Shown: positions 1-7,300 of the stretch, piece by piece | Layout: each line of letters opens with the position of its first letter | How positions within the stretch are numbered: position 1 is the stretch's first letter | Origin: Gemmataceae bacterium | GTDB lineage: Bacteria; Planctomycetota; Planctomycetia; Gemmatales; Gemmataceae | Direction: 5' to 3' | Assembly: GCA_020847555.1 (NCBI GenBank) | Contig: JADLBT010000400.1 | Coordinates: 1 to 7,632 of the forward strand | Length of the DNA stretch: 7,632 nucleotides | Notes under the pieces: model-generated | Seen by the model: only the letters and a program-made list of their open reading frames with translations | Databases searched by the model: none | Told to the model about the DNA's origin: nothing | Made by a program: the position numbers and the translations under genes

Positions 1-2
1 AC

Positions 3-737
3 GTCAAGGCGATGCACCGGCTGATCGCGACCAGCGCGACCTACCGCCAGTCATCGCGCGTGACGCCGGCCCTGCTGCAGCGCGACCCGGACAACCGTCT
101 GCTGGCGCGCGGGCCGCGCCTGCGGCTGTCGGCGGAGATGATCCGCGATCAGGCGCTGGCGGTCAGCGGGCTCCTCGTGGAGCGCCTCGGCGGACCGTCG
201 GTCCGGCCTTATCAGCCGCCGGGCCTGTGGAAGGATCTCACGAACGAGGATTACGTCCAGGACTCCGGCGAGAAGCTGTACCGTCGCGGTCTGTACACGT
301 TCTGGAAGCGCACCATCGCGCCGCCAGCGATGCTGACGTTCGACGCCGCCGGCCGCGAGACGTGTTCGGTGCAGCAGACGCGGACGAACACGCCGCTGCA
401 GGCGCTGAACCTGATGAACGACGTGACCTACGTCGAGGCGGCGCGCAGGCTGGCCGAGCGCATCCTGCGCGAGGGCGGCCCGACTGTTGAGAGCCGATTG
501 ACGCTGGCGTTCCGGCTGGCGACAGCGCGTGTCCCGCGGCCGGCCGAGCTGGCGGTGCTGCGCGGCGGGTTGGCGGACCACCTGGCCCGCTACCGGGCCG
601 ACCGGGCGGCGGCGCTGGCCCTGCTCCGCGCCGGCGAATCCGGCCGCGACGAGCGGCTGGACGTCGCCGAGCTGGCCGCGTACACTGCGGTCGCCAGCCT
701 GATCCTGAACCTGGATGAGACAATTACGAAGGAGTGA
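3..737 (+). CDS. DUF1553 (PSD1) domain protein, C-terminal part; 5' end outside the window
   Basis: The frame is open from the left edge (codons from position 3, reading VKAMHRLIATSATYRQSS) to TGA at 735-737, so the ATG at 12 is an internal methionine. The sequence carries the C-terminal hallmarks of DUF1553: HRLIxTSATYRQSS, LLARGPRLRLSAEMIRDQAL, SVRPYQPPGLWKDL, SGEKLYRRGLYTFWKRT, then TFDAAGRETC and RTNTPLQALNLMND, ending ASLILNLDETITKE, the usual family terminus. In Planctomycetota this domain normally follows a DUF1549 (PSCyt2) domain and often a haem-binding PSCyt1 domain, in large exported proteins of unproven function. That missing N-terminal part is inferred. The usual partner, a DUF1501 gene directly downstream, is absent; a hairpin follows 11 nt after the stop. 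Family assignment is firm, biochemical role unknown. Confidence 0.93.
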   Translation, partial: VKAMHRLIATSATYRQSSRVTPALLQRDPDNRLLARGPRLRLSAEMIRDQALAVSGLLVERLGGPSVRPYQPPGLWKDLTNEDYVQDSGEKLYRRGLYTFWKRTIAPPAMLTFDAAGRETCSVQQTRTNTPLQALNLMNDVTYVEAARRLAERILREGGPTVESRLTLAFRLATARVPRPAELAVLRGGLADHLARYRADRAAALALLRAGESGRDERLDVAELAAYTAVASLILNLDETITKE

Positions 738-748
738 GGGGTCGGCTG

Positions 749-810
749 TCCGAGCCCGAAGCGTCCGTGCGGGTCTTTGTCTCTCCCCGCGCTGACGCTT
801 CGGGCTCGGA
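749..810. terminator. Long hairpin between convergent genes (bidirectional terminator and/or REP-like palindrome)
   Basis: The arms 749-765 (TCCGAGCCCGAAGCGTC) and 794-810 (GACGCTTCGGGCTCGGA) are perfect 17-bp reverse complements. After one mismatch (766 against 793), pairing resumes for 7 bp (767-773 with 786-792, one G-U), leaving a 12-nt pyrimidine-rich loop at 774-785. It begins 11 nt after the stop at 737 and ends 9 nt before the stop of the minus-strand gene at 820, the classic position for a shared terminator. No U-tract follows on either strand, so intrinsic termination is not certain. The symmetry and the CGAAGCGTC/GACGCTTCG core would also suit a dispersed palindromic repeat. Confidence 0.75.
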
Positions 811-819
811 TGGTCGCGA

Positions 820-1128
820 TCAGTTCGGGCTGAAATCGAACTTCTGGACCGCTTCCTTGGCGAGCGGGTTCTGTACGAAGCGCTTGTGGCACTCGCAGCA
901 CAGATCGAAGCGGAAGTTCTTGTAAGGCTCGGCGAGGACGGGGCTCGCGTCGTTTGCCTCCAGTTCGCGCAGGGCGGCGCTGAGTTCCTCCATGTGGTCT
1001 TCGTCGAGATCCGCCTCGGTGATCTCGGTCGGGTCGTGGGCGGGATACGCTTCGATCTTGACCACGTAGCGGTGGTCCTCGCCGGGGCGGAGTTCCTTGC
1101 CGCAGAGGTCGCAGGTTACACGCAGCAT
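820..1128 (-). CDS. Small zinc-ribbon protein (102 aa), conserved hypothetical type
   Basis: A 102-residue acidic protein starting MLRVTCDLCGKEL and ending AVQKFDFSPN. Two CxxC pairs, C6/C9 (CDLC) and C77/C80 (CCEC, with H81 next), frame the chain and should bind one zinc ion, pulling the two ends together around an acidic middle (residues 39-62, rich in D and E). The frame stays open upstream to 1251, but I place the start at the ATG at 1128: the protein-like sequence begins there, and a GGGAGG (plus-strand 1140-1145) lies 11 nt upstream, a slightly long but usable spacing. The upstream extension is low-complexity and unlike the rest. I recognise no catalytic motif; a structural, nucleic-acid or protein-binding role is possible but unsupported. 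It converges on the DUF1553 gene. Confidence 0.8.
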   Translation of the reverse strand: MLRVTCDLCGKELRPGEDHRYVVKIEAYPAHDPTEITEADLDEDHMEELSAALRELEANDASPVLAEPYKNFRFDLCCECHKRFVQNPLAKEAVQKFDFSPN

Positions 1129-1195
1129 GGACGGGTCATCCTCCCAAATTCCGCACCCGGACGGCGATGAGGACATGACTGCCGGGTACGCCGTG

Positions 1196-1238
1196 CATTC
1201 CTGAAACCGAGCAGCGAGCTGGTTTGCGAGCAGGAATG
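1196..1238 (-). terminator. Bulged hairpin just past the stop of the cupin remnant
   Basis: The arms CATTCCTG (1196-1203) and CAGGAATG (1231-1238) are perfect 8-bp complements. Inside them AAACC (1204-1208) pairs with GGTTT (1221-1225), and AGC (1210-1212) with GCT (1218-1220), leaving a 5-nt loop and a GCGAG bulge. On the minus strand it starts 5 nt after the TAG at 1244-1246. No U-run follows. It would suit termination of the cupin remnant upstream of the zinc-ribbon gene, or a structured element in the latter's leader. Confidence 0.4.
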
Positions 1239-1243
1239 GCCCT

Positions 1244-1516
1244 CTATCCATCCGTCTCAGTTTTTGGGGTTCGTGTCAAGCTGAATCCCGGAAGAGTCGC
1301 GACTTTCCCGCGATCTCGCACACTTCTTGCCCTTCCTCTTTGCGGCGCCACCGGCCCGCCGCCGCGCCTGCGGTGGACCAGTTGCGGCGCGAACGCGGGT
1401 AGGCAGACGGCGACGTGCTCGGTCCCGTCCGGCCCGGGCGTGCTGTACTGCACCCACTCGCTGGCGTGGGCGATGACCGCCTGGATGCGGGTCGGCGCCG
1501 CGATGAGGGTTGGCAT
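1244..1516 (-). pseudogene. Cupin-fold protein (EutQ-like small cupin) remnant with an internal deletion
   Basis: From the ATG at 1514-1516 the frame reads MPTLIAAPTRI, then QAVIAHASEWVQYSTPGPDG, TEHVAVCLPAFAPQLVHR, then a low-complexity Arg/Gly tail to TAG at 1244-1246 (90 codons). In the small cupin family I recall from Planctomycetota and other bacteria, proteins of about 115-125 residues begin M-P-T-(L/I)-I-A-A-P-T and end near AVVARAGEWVRYS.P...EYVAVC.PAFSP.TVHRD. Both ends are present here, but the roughly 70-75 residues between them, which hold most of the beta-barrel, are absent. The last 37 or so codons after VHR look unlike the family, suggesting a second lesion (a frameshift) near the end. 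Only a weak AAGG lies 8 nt before the ATG. Alternative: a genuine short ORF. The family match is from memory of consensus, not a search. Confidence 0.6.
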
Positions 1517-1669
1517 GGGAGGGGCCTTTTCCGAAAACGAAGAGAGGACTCGTCCCGTCGCAGGGAGAGTATAGAGCCCCCGCCGACCGACGGCGCGGCT
1601 CGCCTCTGGACAACCCCGGCGCTGCGTGGTCCAATAAGAGCGCTCAGTTGCGAACGAAACAACCAGGGT

Positions 1670-1712
1670 CGAGACGCGGACCGGAGCCGTAACCGCACCC
1701 AGGCGCGTCTCG
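1670..1712 (+). repeat. Inverted repeat in the leader of the secernin-like gene
   Basis: CGAGACGCG (1670-1678) and CGCGTCTCG (1704-1712) are perfect 9-bp complements separated by 25 nt. The right arm ends 12 nt before the Shine-Dalgarno sequence. It could be a leader stem or an operator-like site; a 9-bp match over this distance in GC-rich DNA can also arise by chance. Confidence 0.35.
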
Positions 1713-1724
1713 TCAGTGAACCGC

Positions 1725-1731
1725 AAAGGAG
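1725..1731 (+). promoter_or_regulatory. Shine-Dalgarno sequence deciding the start at 1737
   Basis: AAAGGAG lies 5 nt before the ATG at 1737-1739. It overlaps the body of the longer frame that opens with GTG at 1716, which has no such site at a proper distance. The choice matters because the N-terminal residue is catalytic in this protein family. Confidence 0.75.
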
Positions 1732-1736
1732 CAGCA

Positions 1737-3026
1737 ATGGGAGGCGATCTGGTCGTGGCCCTCGGATCGGCCACCGCGAACGGACACACGCTCTTCGGCC
1801 AGAACTGTCACCGCCCGTCCCGTGAATGCCAGGTACTCCACCACCTCCCCGGGCGCACGTTTGCTCCTGGGGAGATGGCGGCGGCCCCGTATGCCGAGGT
1901 GCCCCAGGTCCGCCGCACCTGGGCCGTCCTCGGCTGCCAGCCGCAGGGCGCGTGGGGCTGCACCTTCGGCGTCAACGAACATCAGGTGGCCGCCGGGTGT
2001 ACGGCCTGGCGCAGCCGCCTGGCCCGCGAGCGCCCCGGGCTGGCCGGCCCGGACCTGGTGCGGCTCGGGCTGGAGCGCGCCGCAAGCGCCCGCCAGGCGG
2101 TGGACGTGCTCACCGACCTCGTCGGCCGCCACGGCCAGGCGGACGGGGACCACACCTTCCTCGTCGCCGACCCGGCCGAGGCGTTCGCCATCGAGGCGGC
2201 CGGCGCGGCGTGGGCCGTCCAGGAGATCGGCCAGGTCCGGGCGGCGAGCGACGTTGGCGTCATCCGTCAGGACTGGGACCGGCTGGCCCCGGGGCTGGCC
2301 GACGACGCGATCGGGCGCGGCTGGTGGCCGGCCGACGGGAGCAAGCTCGACTTCGTCGGCACCCTGGGCGGCGATCCGGCCCGCCGCGGCCCGGCCCTGC
2401 GCCGGTGGGGCCGGGCGACGCTCCTGCTCGAACAGCAGAACGGCCACATCGACGTCCCCTTCCTCCGCCGGCTGCTCGCCGACCACTTCGACGGCACGCC
2501 GCACGAGATCGGCCTCCTCGACCCGGCCCCCGTGACACCCTTGTGTCAGCACGGCGGCCCCCCGGCGCGCCTGACCACGGCCGCCAGCCTCGTCGTTGAC
2601 CTTTCGGCCGCCCCGGACCATGTCCCGGTCGTCTGGTGCGCCTTTGGTCCGCCGTGCCAGGCGGCCTACTTCCCGGTTTTGCTCGACGGCGACCTGCCGT
2701 CCGCCTACACCGTCGGTGGGGTTCTGGTCAACCCCGACAGCCTGTGGTGGCGAGCGTATCAGCTGGCCGACTCGGTCGGGCGCGACGAGCGCCGCCGGGC
2801 CGCGGTGCGGGACGCGGTGGAGGAACTGCAGATCCGGTTCGACCGCGACGCCGAGGAGTTCGCCGCCGAGGCGGGGGCGCTGCGGCGGCAGGCGGCCGGC
2901 GCGGCGCGGCGCCGCCTGGCGGAGAGCCTCCTGCAAAATCATCTCGAGCGCTTCGAGGAGATGGTGCAGGAACTGCTCGGCGCGAGCCAGCGCACGGCCG
3001 TTCTGGCAAGGCCCGACGACCGCTGA
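1737..3026 (+). CDS. Secernin / peptidase family C69-like protein lacking the nucleophile cysteine
   Basis: A 429-residue protein matching the secernin/C69 Ntn-hydrolase family along its length. The family N-terminus CDTxVALxxATxDGxxxFGKNSDRPxxExQ is seen as GDLVVALGSATANGHTLFGQNCHRP (residues 3-27, given here only for comparison in part: GDLVVALGSAT, then LFGQNCHRP). Further matches are AWGCTFGVNEHQVAAG (72-87), GPDLVRLGLERA (104-115), HTFLVADPAEAFAIEAAG (139-156), CQHGGPPARLTTAASLV (270-286) and WCAFGPPCQAAYFPV (300-314). C69 dipeptidases hydrolyse small peptides or amides using an N-terminal Cys exposed by processing; here that position is Gly3 (MGGDL) and the usual NSDR is NCHR. Activity is therefore doubtful, or chemistry differs. 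Residues 341-412 are predicted helical and Glu/Arg-rich. There is no signal peptide, so it is probably cytoplasmic. The two-TM gene follows after 78 bases. Confidence 0.85.
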   Translation: MGGDLVVALGSATANGHTLFGQNCHRPSRECQVLHHLPGRTFAPGEMAAAPYAEVPQVRRTWAVLGCQPQGAWGCTFGVNEHQVAAGCTAWRSRLARERPGLAGPDLVRLGLERAASARQAVDVLTDLVGRHGQADGDHTFLVADPAEAFAIEAAGAAWAVQEIGQVRAASDVGVIRQDWDRLAPGLADDAIGRGWWPADGSKLDFVGTLGGDPARRGPALRRWGRATLLLEQQNGHIDVPFLRRLLADHFDGTPHEIGLLDPAPVTPLCQHGGPPARLTTAASLVVDLSAAPDHVPVVWCAFGPPCQAAYFPVLLDGDLPSAYTVGGVLVNPDSLWWRAYQLADSVGRDERRRAAVRDAVEELQIRFDRDAEEFAAEAGALRRQAAGAARRRLAESLLQNHLERFEEMVQELLGASQRTAVLARPDDR

Positions 3027-3104
3027 CGGGGACCGCGGGTCGCGAACAAGGGACAGCGAGGACGTGCCGATCGCAGGATCTTCTGGAGGTGGCCCCGGCG
3101 CGCC

Positions 3105-4193
3105 ATGTTCTGGACACACGACCTTTCCGCCGCCCACCTTGCCGCGGCCGCCGCTCCTTGCTCCGTGTTCGCGCTCCTTCTGGTCGGCGGCGTCCTCGCC
3201 CGCTTCAAGGACTGGTGGGTCGTCCGCCCACTCGCCGCGCCGGCGGCGCCCTACGAGGTAACGTGTGCGTGCGGCCAGGTCGCCACCGGCCTCCGCAGGT
3301 CCGCGGCCCAGACCGTGCGCTGCGCCCGGTGCGGGGAGGAGTTGTTCATCCTCCCGCTGAGCCGGCTGCCGGAGGTCGCCCGCGGGAAGGCGGTCAGACC
3401 CACGCTCACCGCCGGCCCGATGCCCCTCCACCTCCGACCGTGGACCCTGCCCGCCCTGGCCGCGACACTCACCGTGCTGCTTCTATTCGCCGCCTACGTC
3501 GTCTTCTTCGCCCCTGCCGGCCCCGGGGGCAACAGGATCCAACCGCCCATCAAGAGCAAGCCGAACCCGGAAGAGTTCACCGCCCGGGTCGCGGCCGGCC
3601 GCCGGCACCTCGGCCAGGGCAACTTCCGCCTGGCCCTGGCCGACCTCGAGGCCGCGCTGACGCTGGCGGCGCGCGACCCGCGCGTCGGGTCGCGCGCCCA
3701 GCGGCAGGAGGCGGCCCGCCTCCACCGCCAGGCGAACCTGCTCGCCGACCTGCTCCGCGAATCTCTGGAGGAGGTGGTGGAGCACGCCGCCGGCGTGCAG
3801 GAGCGCGAGTGGCAGGCGGACTTCCCGCACCGCTACAAGGGCAAGGCGGTCGTCCTTGAGCTGGACGTGCGGCCCGCCCCGGGCGGGCGGATCGAGGCGT
3901 ATCGCTGCTGTTCGCCGGTCCGGGGGGAGCAGGCGCAGGCGGAACTGGATGACCTGGCGCTCCTGCACCGCCTGCCGCTGGACGGACCGCAGCGCGTCCT
4001 GTTCGGAGCCCGGCTGGCGTTCGTCGGCCGGGAGCCGGGCCGGTCCTGGGTGGTCCGGTTCGAGCCGGACAGCGGCGTGCTGCTCACCGCGGCGGAACTG
4101 GCGATCCTGGTGCCCGACGCCCCCGAACTCCGCGACCTGCTCCGGCGCCAGGCCGAGTGGGTGTTGCGCGAACCGACCTCACCCGCCCCGTGA
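3105..4193 (+). CDS. Two-TM membrane protein with a cytoplasmic zinc ribbon and extracytoplasmic C-terminal part
   Basis: A 362-residue protein not matching a named family I know. In order: TM helix 1 (about 12-32), followed by the basic LARFKDWWVVRP; a zinc ribbon with C54/C56 (CAC) and C73/C76 (CARC); TM helix 2 (about 113-136); a Gly/Pro linker; a helical region (155-232) resembling a TPR-type repeat around FRLALADLEAALTLAARDPR; and a beta-rich C-terminal part (240-330: YKGKAVVLELDVRP, GRIEAYRCCSP, GARLAFVGRE, WVVRFEPDSG) that could be a small barrel. The positive-inside rule puts the ribbon in the cytoplasm and the C-terminal two thirds outside. No Shine-Dalgarno sequence sits at ideal distance (a GGAGG lies 15 nt upstream), so the start is the best available ATG rather than proven. 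Possibly co-transcribed with the secernin-like gene upstream. Function unknown. Confidence 0.8.
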   Translation: MFWTHDLSAAHLAAAAAPCSVFALLLVGGVLARFKDWWVVRPLAAPAAPYEVTCACGQVATGLRRSAAQTVRCARCGEELFILPLSRLPEVARGKAVRPTLTAGPMPLHLRPWTLPALAATLTVLLLFAAYVVFFAPAGPGGNRIQPPIKSKPNPEEFTARVAAGRRHLGQGNFRLALADLEAALTLAARDPRVGSRAQRQEAARLHRQANLLADLLRESLEEVVEHAAGVQEREWQADFPHRYKGKAVVLELDVRPAPGGRIEAYRCCSPVRGEQAQAELDDLALLHRLPLDGPQRVLFGARLAFVGREPGRSWVVRFEPDSGVLLTAAELAILVPDAPELRDLLRRQAEWVLREPTSPAP

Positions 4194-4215
4194 AGGCCGG
4201 AGAAGGGCCGCCTTC
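4192..4215 (+). terminator. Weak hairpin overlapping the stop of the two-TM gene
   Basis: GAAGGC (4192-4197) can pair with GCCTTC (4210-4215); an alternative is GAAGG (4202-4206) with CCTTC (4211-4215) around a GCCG tetraloop. No U-run follows. It is weak support for a transcript end before the next gene. Confidence 0.25.
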
Positions 4216-4266
4216 GCCGCAAGAGGTGGGGGGACGGGAAGGGGGTTCGGGCCAAGAAATCCCGGT

Positions 4267-4303
4267 TTGACCTTTGCATTCGTACCCGTCCTCCGTTTAA
4301 GAT
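4267..4303 (+). promoter_or_regulatory. Candidate promoter of the large zinc-ribbon/DUF1559-like gene
   Basis: Within the 182-base gap, the AT-richest island holds TTGACC at 4267-4272 and TAAGAT at 4298-4303. TAAGAT is a fair -10 hexamer, but TTGACC lies 25 bp away, too far for a standard sigma-70 spacing; the hexamer at 17 bp is the poor TGCATT (4275-4280). Either the -35 is weak or the sigma factor differs. Transcription from here would give a leader of about 65 nt. Confidence 0.35.
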
Positions 4304-4375
4304 AGCAGTGCGCCCCGAGCCATCCCTCGTTCTTCACACCCCCCACGTCTGCCACCGCGCGACGGAGGCCCGATC

Positions 4376-7300
4376 ATGGCAGTAAGCACGAGCTTCAAGG
4401 CCAAGTGCCCCAGCTGTGCAGCCCTGGTGTTGATCCGCAACCGCGACCTCATCGGCAAAAAGGTCGAATGCCCCAAGTGCAAGGCGCGCTTCGTCGTGGA
4501 AGATCCCGTCCAGCAGGACAGGAAGGCCGTTGCCGGGGCCAAGGCCAGGGCCGAGGACGACCTGGACGAACTCGAGGAACTTGAGGAGGTGGACGGTCAG
4601 GGCGAGGACGCGGCCCAGGCCAGGCAGGCCATCACGGCGAAGAAGCCGGCCCCGCAACCGGCGCCCAAGTCGCCGCCCTCCAAGACCGCCCCGCCGCGAA
4701 AAGACGCCATCGCCGCCGGAACCCCGAAAAAAGGTAAGGCCGCCCCGCCGCCGGAGGAAGATGACGAGGACGACGAGGAGGAGGCGCCGAAGGCCAAGGG
4801 GAACGGCAAGGCCGCTCCCGGCAAGGCCAACGGCAAGCCGGCCAACGACAAGAAGGCGGCGCCCAGGCGCGTGCGCGACGAGGACGAGGACGAGGATGAC
4901 AGCAAGGGTGCCAAGGCGAAGAAGAAAAAGAAGAAGTCCGGCCAGAACAACAACATGACCAAGATCCTCGCGGGGGTCGCGGTCCTCGTGCTGCTCGTCG
5001 GCGGCGTACTGGTCGTGATGATGATGGGCGGAAAGGGTGGGTCCAGCCCCGTGGTGCAGAACGGCGGGGGTGGCCCAGGCGGCGTCGGCGGGGTGGAGGA
5101 TCCGGAAGGCAAGAAGAACGGGCCGGGCGGCAAGGCTCCCGACGGCGGGGGCGGGATACCGGCCGGCGGCGGGGCCGACGTGGCGCTGACGAACCTGCTC
5201 CCGCCGAGTACCGAGGGCGTCTTCCAGCTCAACTTCAAGAATTTCGTCGAGAGTCCGATGGGCGTGGCCGCCTTCCAGACCTCCGGGGCGTTCATCGACA
5301 ACGAGTTGAGGCAGCGGCTGGGGTTCTCCGTCAAGGCTCTCGACCGCCTGCTGCACGCCGAGAACTACACCGACAACTGGACCTTCACGGTCTTCCACAC
5401 CCTGGAGCCGATCGACGACCTGGCCCCGCTGAAGAAAGCTCTCAAACTGGAGCCGGACAAGGCGATCAAGGGACAGGACTACTACCGAATCGCCCGCCAC
5501 GGCAACTGGCTGGCGGGCCTGAGCCGGCTGTCGCTGGGGGCGCCGTCCCGGATCCGCAACGCCCAGCCCGACGCCCCGGACACCGCCCCCCTCTTCCTGC
5601 GCCGGCACGACCGGCAAACGCTGATCGTCGCCCACCTGCAACCGATGAAGCAGTTTCTCCAGGCGGAGGGCAACTTCCCCCGGGCCGCCTCGAAGCCCAC
5701 GCCGCCGAAGCCCAAACCAGCCCCGCCGATGGGCTCAAACCCGATGGGCGGCATGGACCCGATGGGAACCGACCCGATGGGCAGCAGGGATCCGATGGGC
5801 GGCATGGACCCGATGGGCGGCATGGACCCGATGGGCGGGCAGCCGATGGGCGGCGGCCAGCCCCCGCCCCCGCTCGCGGAGCCGTACCTGACCATCAGCG
5901 CGCCCCTGCGGGCCATGCTCGCGAAGATGGAGGAGCAGAAAGGGGAGGAGCGTATCCTCTTCCTCTCCGCCGTGGACATGCGCCGCGCCCGGATCAGCAA
6001 GGGGCGGGCACAGCAGGCCGGACGGATCGTCTATCAGATTCGGCCGGTGTGGGACGTCGTGCATCTGCTCGACGAGAAGGCCGAGCGCATTCAGGTTCTC
6101 GGCACCCGCCTGATGACGAAAGACCAGCTGGTCTATCGCTTCGACAACGCCATGACCTGCGCGGAGGAGAATGACGCCAAGGCTCTCTCCGGCGACCTGC
6201 GCGACCTGGCGGCCCAGGACATGGCCCGATTCATCCGCCTGGTGCTCAACCACAAGGTGGAGATCGTCAAGGATATTCCCCCTCCCAAGGTTATCTTCCC
6301 GGGCATGGGCGGCCCCGACGGCGGCCCTGGCCCCGGCCCCGGTCCCGGCCCCGGCCCGATGGGTGGGGAGGGGGCGCAGGTTCCCGGCAGTCCGATGGGC
6401 GGCCAGCCGAGGGTCGGGCCGGATGGCCAGCCGATTCCTCCCCCCGACCCGAACGCCAAGAAGGACGAGGAGCCAAAGAACTCCCGCATCCTCGTGACGC
6501 AGGAGAAGGGGCAGGTCACCTACCGCCTCGACCTGATCCTGGACCGGCCGGCTTTCGACCTGCTGACCGCTGGGCTCCAGCTGGTCATGGCCGCACTGCG
6601 CGCCGAGATCGAGTCGGCCGACGGACTCGCCCGCCGGCACGATCTGGCCCAGGCCGGCAAGCGACTGGGCGAGGAGGGGCTATCGGAGCGCAAGATCGGG
6701 CCGGGCACGTACCCGCCGGGGGCGTTCCCCCGCCCGCCGTCGTCGCGCCGTTCCAGCCGCGACCCGGGCAGCCGGGTCAGTTGGATGGCCGGCCTGCTGC
6801 CATACATGGGGCGGCAGAACCTGTACGGGCAGATCCAGTTCGACCAGTCGTGGAAGGATCCGGGCAACTGGCTCGCGACGCGCACCCTGGTGCCGGAACT
6901 CCTCGACCCGACCTATCCGCGCCAGTCGCGCCTGATTGGCTACCCGGGCCTGCCGGTTGAGGCGGCCGGGACGCACTTCGTCGGCCTGGCCGGCATCGGC
7001 GGCGATGCGCCGGAACTGGCCGACGATCCGGCGAACCTCGGCAAGCTGGGCGTATTCGGGTACAACCGCAGCGCCTCGCTGAAGGACATCAAGGACGGCC
7101 GCGGGCTGGGCAACACGATCCTGATGATCCGCGTCCCGCACAACGGTCCGGCCGGCGTTACCCCGTGGATGGCTGGCGGCGGCAGCACGGTCCGGGCCGT
7201 CCCGGAGAAGGACAGCATCGAACCGTTCCTCTCGACGGAGAAGGACGGCACCCGCGGCACCTTCGTCCTGATGGCGGACGGATCGGTGCGCTACCTCAAG

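Larger units (their letters stand above)
1517..1736. other. Divergent intergenic spacer between the cupin remnant and the secernin-like gene
   Basis: These 220 bases separate two divergent starts, so promoters in both directions are expected. I find no convincing -35/-10 pair. The least GC-rich part, around 1629-1664 (including CCAATAAGAG and GAACGAAACAACC), is the likeliest promoter area. The predicted translations across it are Arg/Pro-rich without family motifs, so I call no gene here. Confidence 0.45.

Noticed and set aside
1129..1251. N-terminal extension of the 102-residue zinc-ribbon protein to a start at 1251
   Set aside because: The extra 41 residues show no conserved character, the hairpin at 1196-1238 lies inside this stretch, and a Shine-Dalgarno sequence precedes the internal ATG at 1128.
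1517..1789. Upstream extension of the cupin remnant to a start at 1789
   Set aside because: The extension overlaps the start of the secernin-like gene and is compositionally unlike a protein; the family N-terminus MPTLIAAPT begins at 1516.
1224..1825. Plus-strand frames at 1224-1574 and 1415-1825
   Set aside because: They are antisense to the cupin remnant and the spacer, with no motifs and no good ribosome binding sites.
1713..3431. A 572-codon open frame on the minus strand across the secernin-like gene and the start of the next gene
   Set aside because: It is antisense to a gene with clear family motifs; its product is Arg/Gly/Pro/Ala-rich without domain features, as expected of a shadow frame in very GC-rich DNA.
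2636..3859. A 407-codon plus-strand frame bridging the secernin-like and two-TM genes
   Set aside because: Arg/Gly/Pro-rich out-of-frame reading of two better supported genes.
4334..5641. A 435-codon minus-strand frame over the first part of the large gene
   Set aside because: Low-complexity Leu/Val/Arg/Gly product that mirrors the Lys/Glu/Asp linker on the plus strand; the plus strand has the Shine-Dalgarno sequence, zinc ribbon and TM helix.
5726..5860. A CRISPR array suggested by the regular short repeats
   Set aside because: Units are 15/18 bp, directly abutting, without unique spacers, and are in frame inside a coding sequence.
5735..6640. A 301-codon minus-strand frame with repeated HRVHAAHRV segments
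   Set aside because: The repeats are the reverse reading of the Pro-Met-Gly array; no family-like sequence.
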